A DNA stretch of 22,801 nt from an uncultured bacterium (GTDB lineage: Bacteria > Actinomycetota > Coriobacteriia > Coriobacteriales > Coriobacteriaceae). Location: NCBI GenBank assembly GCA_905214435.1, contig CAJMMA010000031.1, positions 1 to 22,801 on the forward strand, given 5' to 3'. Positions 1-6,328 of the stretch are shown in pieces. Below the pieces are notes generated by a model that was given only the letters and a program-made list of their open reading frames with translations, did not search any database and was not told where the DNA came from. The translations under genes were made by a program, and so were the position numbers. Every line of letters begins with the position of its first letter. Position 1 is the first letter of the stretch.

Positions 1-795
1 GGCGATGAGGAGATTTGGGCGGGCGTTGTCGACGATCTCGGCGATTGAGGTGGCGACGGCGTGATCGGGGTCACGGTCCATCACGATGGCGTTGACGTCG
101 GTCAACTCGGCAAAGCGGTACATGCCGCGTCCGTTGACCTTACTGGCGTCCATGAGGGCGACACTTTGACGGGCGGCACCGACCATAGCCGCTTTGGTCT
201 CGGCCATCTGCGGAAAGTCGGTCGTAAAGCCGCAGCCGGGAACAAAGGCGCCGGGGCACATGACGGCAAGGTCGGCGTGGACCATTTGGAGCGCTTGCAT
301 GGTAAGTGGGCCGTACAGATAGCGATGACCTTTGCGCAGTGCCCCGCCCAGCATGACGACATCGACTGAGGGCATGCTCTCGTCGATGTAATCGGCAATG
401 GTAATGTCGGCCGTGATGACGGTGATGCCATCGCGCTGGTCGAGGAGCCGGACAAACTCGAGCGCTGTGGTGCCCGAGTCGACGAGCAGCGTGTCGCCGT
501 CATTGACGAGTTCGATGGCGCTTTGTGCGATGGCCTGCTTGGCGGCGACATTGACGTTGATGCGGCGATCCTGGGTGGATACGGTCAGTCGCTTCTGGAG
601 CGACACGGCGCCGCCATGCGTGCGGCGCAGCTTGCCGGACTCGGCGAGCGCGTCTAGGTCGGCGCGGGCGGTAACGGAGGACACGCCAAAGGTCTGGGCG
701 ATTTCTGCCACCTGCACCGAGGCGTTATGTTCGAGCATCTCCATGATGGCGGCACGACGCTCGTCGGCGAAGGCTCGGGTTGTTGCATGGGCCAC
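1..795 (-). CDS. DeoR-family transcriptional repressor (C-terminus cut by window edge)
   Basis: Probable sugar-phosphate-responsive DNA-binding repressor. The minus-strand frame stays open from a GTG at 795 to the left edge, giving 265 residues that end in ARPNLLIA. Residues 27-63 form a DeoR winged helix-turn-helix (VAEIAQTFGVSSVTARADL, then KLRRTHGGAV). Residues 106-110 (DSGTT) and the AETKAAM stretch near 199-205 are typical of the DeoR sensor domain, which binds phosphorylated sugars. An in-frame stop lies just upstream, and GGAG sits 5 nt before the GTG, which decides the start. The gene is divergent from the class II aldolase at 1131, so control of a sugar or sugar-alcohol catabolic step is plausible; the ligand cannot be told. 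The family is clear, the target is inferred. Confidence 0.9.
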   Translation of the reverse strand, partial: MAHATTRAFADERRAAIMEMLEHNASVQVAEIAQTFGVSSVTARADLDALAESGKLRRTHGGAVSLQKRLTVSTQDRRINVNVAAKQAIAQSAIELVNDGDTLLVDSGTTALEFVRLLDQRDGITVITADITIADYIDESMPSVDVVMLGGALRKGHRYLYGPLTMQALQMVHADLAVMCPGAFVPGCGFTTDFPQMAETKAAMVGAARQSVALMDASKVNGRGMYRFAELTDVNAIVMDRDPDHAVATSIAEIVDNARPNLLIA

Positions 796-1130
796 AGCCG
801 CTCCATTCTCAACTTAAATTTGCAGGAATTATGTTGAATCCATTTTCGTTCATTTTCTTTTTGAGTAAGAAAACTCCTTTCGATTACTTATCTTTTCTAT
901 AAAAGAAAGATGATTCGCTTGAAAACTTCAATGTCGTATAGAGGAATCCGGTGCGAATCTCTTCCGTTTACTTTTCAAAAACGAGCGTCTTGACCTGTGT
1001 GCCGGTGATATCTCATACGTGCGACACCGTCGATTTTCATACAATGGGCGCAGCAAAACGCAAGGTAAAACGCCTTGCGGACACGTACGCCCGATGTCCA
1101 GATGCGGGCGAGGGAGAGGAGCAAACGCTC
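796..1130. promoter_or_regulatory. Divergent DeoR/aldolase intergenic region
   Basis: This 335-bp gap is markedly AT-rich between about 820 and 930 compared with its surroundings. It holds the short dyad TCTTTTctatAAAAGA at 891-906 and GAGTaagaaaACTC just upstream, either of which could be a DeoR operator. A reasonable -10 for the aldolase is TACAAT at 1040-1045, without a convincing -35. I see no gene here: an open frame running into the aldolase from 951 has no ribosome-binding site. Confidence 0.4.
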
Positions 1131-1988
1131 ATGGCACTTGTTACCACCGAAAAGATGCTCAAGGACGCTCAGGCCGGCCACTACGCCGTCGGCGCGTTCA
1201 ACGTCGAGAACCTCGAGTTTGTTATGGCCGTTCTGGCCGCTGCCGAGGAGACCAAGTCCCCCGTCATCATGCAGACCACCCCGGGCACCATCAAGACCGC
1301 TGGTCTGGACTACTTCTACGGCATGGTCAAGGCTGCCGCCGAGCGCGCTTCCGTGCCCGTCGCCCTGCACCTCGATCACGGCGATGGCTATGACCGCTGC
1401 ATGCAGGCTTTCCGCACGGGCTACACCTCTGTCATGATCGACGGTTCGCACGAGTCCTTCGAGGACAACATCGCCCTGACCAAGTCCGTTGCCGACGCTG
1501 GCCGCGCCATGGGCGTGCCCGTCGAGGCCGAGCTCGGTAAGGTTGGCGGCAAGGAGGACGACGGTCCCGCGGTTGAGGGCGAGAGCCCCTACACCGATCC
1601 TGCCGAGGCCAAGGAGTTCGTCGAGCGTACCGGCTGCACCTCCCTCGCAATTGGCGTTGGCACCAGCCACGGTGTGTACACGAGCGATCCGCACATCGAG
1701 CAGTCCGTGGTCAAGGCCATCCGCGACGCCGTCGACGTGCCGCTGGTTCTGCACGGCACCTCCGGTGTGCCCGATGAGCAGGTTGCCGAGGCTGTGAAGA
1801 ACGGCATCTGCAAGGTTAACTACGCCACCGAGCTGCGTCAGGCCTACACCAAGGGCTTCATGGCCTACATGGCCGAGAACCCCGCCTGCTTCGATCCCAA
1901 GAAGCCGGCCAAGGAGGGTATGCGTGAGATCACCGAGCTGGTTAAGATCCGCATGACCAACCTCAACTCTGTGGGCAAGGCAGAGTAA
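1131..1988 (+). CDS. Class II ketose-bisphosphate aldolase (fructose- or tagatose-bisphosphate type)
   Basis: Zinc-dependent cytoplasmic aldolase that would cleave a ketose 1,6-bisphosphate into dihydroxyacetone phosphate and glyceraldehyde 3-phosphate. The ATG at 1131 gives 285 aa, normal for the GatY/KbaY/FbaA family. Key residues fall where expected: D82 and H83 in HLDH, H180 in GTSHG and H208 in LHGTSG, with H83, H180 and H208 as the zinc ligands; the phosphate-binding KVNYATEL is at 228-235. GGAGAGGAG lies 9 nt before the ATG, and homology begins at MALVTTEKML, so the longer frame from 951 is not used. Codon use is strongly biased, suggesting high expression. The YTDP and EFVERTG segments resemble tagatose-bisphosphate aldolases, and the divergent DeoR gene also fits a dedicated sugar pathway, but fructose-bisphosphate cannot be excluded. 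Confidence 0.93.
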   Translation: MALVTTEKMLKDAQAGHYAVGAFNVENLEFVMAVLAAAEETKSPVIMQTTPGTIKTAGLDYFYGMVKAAAERASVPVALHLDHGDGYDRCMQAFRTGYTSVMIDGSHESFEDNIALTKSVADAGRAMGVPVEAELGKVGGKEDDGPAVEGESPYTDPAEAKEFVERTGCTSLAIGVGTSHGVYTSDPHIEQSVVKAIRDAVDVPLVLHGTSGVPDEQVAEAVKNGICKVNYATELRQAYTKGFMAYMAENPACFDPKKPAKEGMREITELVKIRMTNLNSVGKAE

Positions 1989-2027
1989 CAGCAAGGGTAC
2001 TCCGACTCGCTACATATCCCGGGGAGG

Positions 2028-2140
2028 GACGAGGACTTAGTTCCCCAATCGTCCTCGGGCATGCAAAAAGCCTCGCTGCGCACTTCGTGCGGCGAGGCTT
2101 TTTGCCCCCTGCGGAAAGATTGGGGAACTAAGCCCTCGTC
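2028..2140. repeat. Nested inverted repeat enclosing a terminator hairpin
   Basis: The arms at 2028-2050 and 2118-2140 are reverse complements at 22 of 23 positions (core CTTAGTTCCCCAATC). They enclose the strong hairpin at 2063-2105. Looser pairing continues outward to about 2018 and 2150. This looks like an intergenic repeat element folding into one long cruciform or RNA stem. Confidence 0.75.
2063..2105 (+). terminator. Intrinsic terminator after the aldolase, probably bidirectional
   Basis: A 14-bp stem (GCAAAAAGCCTCGC paired with GCGAGGCTTTTTGC) with a further inner GCGCAC/GTGCG pairing. T-tracts lie on both strands, so it can serve the aldolase (+) and, read from the other side, the HAD gene (-). 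Confidence 0.85.
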
Positions 2141-2293
2141 ACTCCCAGGTTGACCTACTCGAGGTCGTCGCCCTTGTGGCGTTAGGGCGGAAAATAAAAG
2201 AAGCCTTCGCGTTGCGGAATGATTTTGGAAACTAAGTACGGGGACCCGCCCAAGCCGTTCTGCTCAATCGCCCTTGTGGTGTTGGGGCTGAAA
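2118..2293. repeat. Two tandem imperfect copies of a ~75-bp intergenic unit
   Basis: Copy 1 is 2118-2193 and copy 2 is 2221-2293. Both start GATT..GGAAACTAAG or a close variant and end TCGCCCTTGTGG.GTT.GGGC.GAAA. The 26-bp end segments at 2168 and 2268 match at 23 of 26 positions with a 100-bp period. The middles are diverged. No gene is seen here. Confidence 0.6.
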
Positions 2294-2309
2294 GGGTGGG
2301 ACGCGTGGG

Positions 2310-2933
2310 TCATTTGGTTGTTAGGGTTAGTAGGTCGTTGGGGGTTTTGAGGTTGTAGGTGGCGTTTGGGATGTCTTGGTGTGATCCCCATGCCGCTCTG
2401 GCAAAACTGACCCCTGCCGAAGTTGCGCATTGTTCGTCGTAGACGGTGTCGCCAACGTAGACGACGTTGCCAGGATTCGCGCCCGTACGCCGGAGATATT
2501 CGAGCATGGGTGCGGGTGCGGGTTTATGTTCGGTTGTGTCTTCGACAAGGATGATGTGCTCAAAATACTTATCGAAACCAAGGGGTGCAATTTCTTTTGC
2601 GTATTCGTCGCGCGCACGTGAGGAGACGATGCCAAGTTTGCAGCCGCTATCGGCGAGTGTTGCGATGACTTCAAGCAAACCTGGAAACACGCTGATGGTG
2701 CTTTTAAAGCTGGCGGCAACTTGGCACCAGCGATCCAACGTTGCCTGCGAGTAGATCCCAAGTTTCTCAAGGGCATCCTTGCCGGGTATGCCGAGGGCAA
2801 AGTCAAGCTCGTGTCGGGGAAGCGTTTTGCTGGTCTCTTCTTGGACAATCTGGACAAGCGATGACAGAACGCTTTCTTCTGTATCTGCCAATGTCCCATC
2901 AACGTCAAATACGATATAGTCAAAGTACTTCAT
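2310..2933 (-). CDS. HAD-superfamily hydrolase, phosphoglycolate-phosphatase-like
   Basis: Probable cytoplasmic phosphatase acting on a small phosphate ester. At 207 aa it is normal for HAD subfamily IA (Gph, PpaX, beta-phosphoglucomutase relatives). All four motifs are present: DVDGT at 10-14 (nucleophile D10, acid/base D12), S104 in IVSSR, K137 in HKPAP, and GDTVYDEQ at 161-168 with the metal-binding acidic residues. The alpha-helical cap lies between motifs I and II. GAGAGGAG precedes the ATG at 2933. It lies 56 bp downstream of the AraC-type gene on the same strand, so the two may be co-transcribed. The substrate cannot be told; pyrophosphatase or sugar-phosphatase activity is equally possible. 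Confidence 0.88.
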   Translation of the reverse strand: MKYFDYIVFDVDGTLADTEESVLSSLVQIVQEETSKTLPRHELDFALGIPGKDALEKLGIYSQATLDRWCQVAASFKSTISVFPGLLEVIATLADSGCKLGIVSSRARDEYAKEIAPLGFDKYFEHIILVEDTTEHKPAPAPMLEYLRRTGANPGNVVYVGDTVYDEQCATSAGVSFARAAWGSHQDIPNATYNLKTPNDLLTLTTK

Positions 2934-2989
2934 ATGATTGCTCCTCTCTGTTGTTTGCCTGCAAGTTTGATGCAGTGACAGAAGAAGGG

Positions 2990-3928
2990 CTAGCGGGATT
3001 TCTGCCTGGTGCTATCGAGATTCTGCCTTGCTGCTCGATAGCTCGAAGGAGTGCACCCCATTTGTTCTTTAAATACCTGGCCAAGATGGCTTGCTGTTAT
3101 AAATCCGCATTGGCGCGCGACTGTCTGTACCGTTCGCGTGGTGTGTGCCAAAAGTTCGCAAGCACGGTTTATGCGGTATGCGCGTAGATATGCCGCCGGG
3201 GTCGTTCCTGCACAAGTTTCGATAATGCGGTAACACTCTCTTTCGCTTACGCCGGCTGCAGATGCCATCTGGGGCACATCTATAGCGGCTGCATAGTTTG
3301 CGCGGATAAAGTCCAGGATTGCCTTGAACTGTACGTCGCGGCTGGTCATCCAAGAGGCGCCGTCGGAAGAAAAGAGCGGTTCGGTCTTGGCGTAAATCTG
3401 AATCCAGAGCTCTGACAAACTATTTCGAAGCGCCATCTCGTTCTGCGGCCGTTGAAGGTCGTGGCTAAAGGAGCTCTTCAGCAAATCGATAAAGGGCATA
3501 TCGTCGGGATTGGTGGGCGACCATTTGAGCACATCGACGCCTCGACATTGAAGCAATGGGTTGATGTAGCGCTTTTGGAGACGTCCCGCGGGATCGCCGA
3601 GCATCGACGGCTGAAAGATATGCAGCATTTGAATGGCTGACGCCGAATTGGGTGATTGCAGCGTGCTGTGCAAAACGCCGCCGTTGATAAAGCCGGCGGA
3701 CCCTTCCTCAAAGCGTACGTGCTCATGAGCCGCGCGCGTTCGATAGTCAATCGCTCCCTGCTCCATGTAGAAAAGCTCAACTTCGGAATGCCAGTGCCAG
3801 GGGACGGAATTGCCCGGATAGCGAGCGAATTCTGCGCGTTCGGCAATATAGGGCCAGTCTTCGGCGGTCTCGGGAAACGCTTCCTCGCGTCCTCCGCGGT
3901 GCAATTCTATGTGATCCATGTTTCGCAT
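2990..3928 (-). CDS. AraC-family transcriptional regulator with N-terminal cupin domain
   Basis: DNA-binding regulator of 312 aa. Residues about 35-110 look like an AraC-type cupin sensor (VPWHWHSEVELFYMEQG). Residues about 205-305 hold the double helix-turn-helix: VPQMASAAGVSERECYRII, then TVQTVARQCGFITASHLGQVF with the closing GCTPSSYR. Such proteins usually activate a nearby operon in response to a sugar or other small molecule. The HAD gene follows 56 bp downstream. Start choice is uncertain: ATG 3928 has no clear ribosome-binding site, and TATACT, a good -10 box, lies only 6 nt upstream of it. Either the mRNA is leaderless or translation starts at an internal codon such as 3919. Confidence 0.9.
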   Translation of the reverse strand: MRNMDHIELHRGGREEAFPETAEDWPYIAERAEFARYPGNSVPWHWHSEVELFYMEQGAIDYRTRAAHEHVRFEEGSAGFINGGVLHSTLQSPNSASAIQMLHIFQPSMLGDPAGRLQKRYINPLLQCRGVDVLKWSPTNPDDMPFIDLLKSSFSHDLQRPQNEMALRNSLSELWIQIYAKTEPLFSSDGASWMTSRDVQFKAILDFIRANYAAAIDVPQMASAAGVSERECYRIIETCAGTTPAAYLRAYRINRACELLAHTTRTVQTVARQCGFITASHLGQVFKEQMGCTPSSYRAARQNLDSTRQKSR

Positions 3929-3953
3929 GGCATCAGTATAAAGCGCGATGGGC

Positions 3954-4163
3954 TTAGATTGCTCTTGCCTGTTCGGGGAACGCCTTGTCTAGGGATGCTT
4001 GGAGCTTTTCGAAGGATGCTCGTAAGTTGAGGCTCTGATCGGCTGAGCGCTTGGTTTTTGTGGTGGAGGAGTCGAGGAGACCGTTTCTCTGTGTCGGGGG
4101 GAAGGAGAAAAGGTTTGCATGTTTTAGGGATGGCTGCTGTGCTGCGTCATTGGAAGAATGCAT
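3954..4163 (-). CDS. Small hypothetical protein, 69 aa
   Basis: Not recognised. The ATG at 4163 is preceded by GAGGAG about 11 nt upstream, and the stop at 3954 is 25 bp before the AraC-type start. The protein is hydrophilic with a probable C-terminal amphipathic helix (SLNLRASFEKLQASLDKAF) and has no membrane segment or cysteine. Just upstream, in another minus frame, an open stretch ends ARDLAAHPVRNLLVDIEEAA-stop at 4166, two bases before this ATG. That resembles translational coupling to the degraded 3' end of an older gene, so this may be the surviving second gene of a broken operon. Confidence 0.4.
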   Translation of the reverse strand: MHSSNDAAQQPSLKHANLFSFPPTQRNGLLDSSTTKTKRSADQSLNLRASFEKLQASLDKAFPEQARAI

Positions 4164-4416
4164 GCTTATGCGGCCTCCTCGATGTCCACCAAAAGGTTGC
4201 GCACAGGGTGTGCTGCTAGGTCCCGTGCGTTGGCAGTATTATGCCGCGGCTGCCGCAAAGAAGCGCTAAAGAAAGGCTTAACCTGGTTTGGTGTTACGAT
4301 GAAACTGCAGTTCAGAGCTATCGAGTAACACTCTTGAAAGGTTTTGGACTTAATGGCTTTCCAAGGTTTGTGACGTGGATGTGGCGCGGACGTGCGGAGC
4401 GTGTGAATGCTCGCTG

Positions 4417-5394
4417 TTAGCGCTGCGGCTCTGCGGCGCGCACCTGTTCGATGACCTTCTCCATCGTGGCGTCGATGCGGTCTTTTTTGAGCTCGCATTC
4501 CCAGATGGTTATGGGCGTCCAGCCCATTTGAGTGAGTGCTGCCACGGCAGCGCGGTCGCGCTCGACGTTGCGACGGAACTTTGCCTCCCAAAACTCAACG
4601 TTGCGCTTGGGCTGGCTCGGATTGCACTTGGGGCAGCGATGCCAAAAGCAGCCGTTGACAAAGATGGCGATCTTGCGGCCGGGGAAGGCGATGTCGGGCT
4701 TGCCGGGAACCTTCCATTCCAAGCGATAACCCGTAAGGCCCGCTGCGCGCAGACGCTGTCGTACGAGCAGCTCGGGCTTGGTGTTGGCGCGCTTGTTGCC
4801 CTTCATGGACTTTTTGATGGCGGCGCGACGACGCACGAGCTCACGTTCGTCGGCAGAAAGGTCCGAGGTATCGATGCCGTCCAGCAGGCCGGGCTTGGGG
4901 CGCTTTTTGCTGCGGCGCTTAGGTTTGGTGGCGGGTTTGTCGGCTGTGGTGGCCTCGTCGTCGTTGGCGGTGGCGTTGACATCAAGCCGGTCTTCCTTCA
5001 GCTCAATCAGCGCATCGATAAGTCCCTTGTCGGCGGGCATCCACTCAACCGTGGCAAGCGAGGTGCGCGGAATCCAACGGATATCGAGCTGGCGGTCGTG
5101 CTTCTGGGGTTCATCGGATTCATCGGTGAGCGAGCAGTAGTAGCACTCCATGGAGAGGTGGAAATCGGGGTAGTCGTACTCAACGGTGTAAAAATCGCGC
5201 AGGTTGGTGACTTTTACCTGCAGCTCTTCCATAAGCTCGCGTCGCACGGCGTCCTCGGGTGTCTCGCCGCGCATGAGCTTGCCGCCGGGGAACTCCCAAA
5301 GTCCCTGCATGTCGCCATAGCCGCGCTGCACGGCAAGCAGCTCGTCAGATCCTTCCTTACGAATGATCCCAGCGGCAACATGAACAGTCTTCAA
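4417..5394 (-). CDS. NUDIX hydrolase fused to a Vsr-type mismatch endonuclease
   Basis: A 325-aa two-domain protein. Residues 1-135 are a MutT-like NUDIX domain, with the NUDIX box at 38-60 (G38, E44, R52, E53, E56, E57) in LWEFPGGKLMRGE; such domains hydrolyse oxidised or non-canonical NTPs. A charged linker (about 138-185, rich in K, R, P) leads to a Vsr-like nuclease at about 190-320: catalytic D234 in GKPDIAF, N247-G-C-F-W-H252, and candidate zinc ligands C249, C254, C257 and C300 (IWEC). Vsr nicks DNA 5' of T in G:T mismatches made by 5-methylcytosine deamination. The start is a TTG at 5394, with GAGAGGA 6 nt upstream, where NUDIX homology begins (KTVHVAAG). The frame is open throughout with no frameshift. 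No cytosine methyltransferase lies nearby. It is divergent from bceA. Confidence 0.88.
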   Translation of the reverse strand: MKTVHVAAGIIRKEGSDELLAVQRGYGDMQGLWEFPGGKLMRGETPEDAVRRELMEELQVKVTNLRDFYTVEYDYPDFHLSMECYYCSLTDESDEPQKHDRQLDIRWIPRTSLATVEWMPADKGLIDALIELKEDRLDVNATANDDEATTADKPATKPKRRSKKRPKPGLLDGIDTSDLSADERELVRRRAAIKKSMKGNKRANTKPELLVRQRLRAAGLTGYRLEWKVPGKPDIAFPGRKIAIFVNGCFWHRCPKCNPSQPKRNVEFWEAKFRRNVERDRAAVAALTQMGWTPITIWECELKKDRIDATMEKVIEQVRAAEPQR

Positions 5395-5426
5395 CAGGAG
5401 TCCTCTCTCAACATCAACACGTGGCA

Positions 5427-5459
5427 GGGTAGCTACCCGTACCTTACACAACGGTAAGG
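5427..5459. promoter_or_regulatory. Palindromes in the vsr/bceA divergent region
   Basis: There is a perfect 12-bp palindrome, GGGTAGCTACCC, at 5427-5438, then CCTTAC-n6-GTAAGG at 5442-5459. The second dyad has the shape of a MerR-family operator (CCTTACG..CGTAAGG type). On the minus strand TTGCCT overlaps its outer edge as a possible -35 for the NUDIX-Vsr gene. No good -10 at the usual 19-bp spacing is visible, so this is tentative. Confidence 0.35.
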
Positions 5460-5494
5460 CAAGCGTAAGCCATATCGATGGTAGCCGACTCGTC

Positions 5495-5532
5495 TTCTTG
5501 CGACTATAGATGCCGTAGACTAATCGCAAGAA
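5495..5532 (+). promoter_or_regulatory. 9-bp inverted repeat in the bceA leader
   Basis: TTCTTGCGA (5495-5503) and TCGCAAGAA (5524-5532) are perfect inverted repeats with a 20-nt spacer. They end just before the bceA ribosome-binding site (AAAGGA) and start codon at 5543. TATAGA at 5505-5510 inside the spacer could be a -10. The repeat may be an operator or a leader hairpin that hides the ribosome site. Confidence 0.45.
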
Positions 5533-5542
5533 AGGACTCGGT

Positions 5543-6328
5543 ATGCAAACCACGCAAACGGCGACCCCGGTACTGGAGGTCGCGCATCTCGAAAAGGTAT
5601 ATGGCGCGCTGGGCAATGTGACCCGCGCGCTCAACGACGTTAGCTTTACCGTCAACCGCGGGGAATTCGTGGGCATCATGGGCGCCTCGGGCTCGGGCAA
5701 GTCGACGTTGCTCAACTGCGTGTCGACCATCGATAGCGCCACGAGCGGCACCATCCGCATCAACGGCCAGGACGTAACACGCATGAAGCAGGCCAAGCTC
5801 TCGCAGTTCCGCCGCGAGGAGCTCGGCTTTATCTTCCAGGATTCCAACCTGCTCGATACGCTCACGGCGCGCGAGAACATCGCCCTGCCGCTCACCATCG
5901 CCCGCACAAACTCGGCAGAGATCTCGACCCGCGTGCAGGATGTGGCAGCGCGCCTGTCTATCAGTCAGGTGCTCGACAAGTATCCCTACCAGATGTCCGG
6001 CGGTCAGCAGCAGCGCGTTGCCGCGGCTCGCGCACTCGTCACCGACCCCACCATGATCATGGCCGACGAGCCCACCGGCGCCCTCGATTCCAAGAGCGCC
6101 CGCCTGCTGCTCGAGAGCCTGGAGGCCCTCAATCGCCGCCTGCGCGCCACGGTGCTCATGGTCACGCATGACAGCTTTGCCGCCAGCTACACGAGCCGTG
6201 TGCTGTTTATCCGCGACGGCAAGATCTTCACCGAGCTGCGCCGCGGCGACACCGACCGCCGAGAGTTCTTCGACCGCATTATGGAGGTCGTTGCCATGAT
6301 GGGCGGTGAGGGCTCCGATGCTCTGTAA
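5543..6328 (+). CDS. ABC transporter ATP-binding protein, BceA/MacB type
   Basis: ATPase subunit of a BceAB-type exporter. At 261 aa it carries the full set of nucleotide-binding motifs: Walker A GASGSGKST at 47-55, Q-loop in IFQDSNLLDTLT, signature MSGGQQQRVAAARAL, Walker B IMADEPTGALDS, and the switch histidine in VMVTHD. The IFQ.NLL and N-terminal VYG..G.VTRALNDVSF pattern is typical of the lipoprotein/antimicrobial-peptide (MacB, LolD, BceA) branch. It overlaps the permease gene by 11 nt, so the two are translationally coupled. It differs from classical bce loci in having no response regulator or histidine kinase alongside. The likely role is detoxification of a peptide or cell-envelope-active compound; the substrate is unknown. 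Confidence 0.93.
   Translation: MQTTQTATPVLEVAHLEKVYGALGNVTRALNDVSFTVNRGEFVGIMGASGSGKSTLLNCVSTIDSATSGTIRINGQDVTRMKQAKLSQFRREELGFIFQDSNLLDTLTARENIALPLTIARTNSAEISTRVQDVAARLSISQVLDKYPYQMSGGQQQRVAAARALVTDPTMIMADEPTGALDSKSARLLLESLEALNRRLRATVLMVTHDSFAASYTSRVLFIRDGKIFTELRRGDTDRREFFDRIMEVVAMMGGEGSDAL

Noticed and set aside
951..1130. N-terminal 60-residue extension of the aldolase
   Set aside because: No ribosome-binding site, no aldolase homology before MALVTTEKML, and GGAGAGGAG precedes the ATG at 1131.
975..1994. Long minus-strand frame opposite the aldolase
   Set aside because: Antisense shadow of a biased high-GC gene; rich in H, G and L with no recognisable domain. The same applies to the antisense frames over ptcA, aguD, aguA, bceA and bceB.
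4166..4591. 141-aa minus-strand protein
   Set aside because: Most of it overlaps the Vsr coding region in another frame with shadow-like composition; only its last ~30 residues look gene-like and are noted as a possible remnant.
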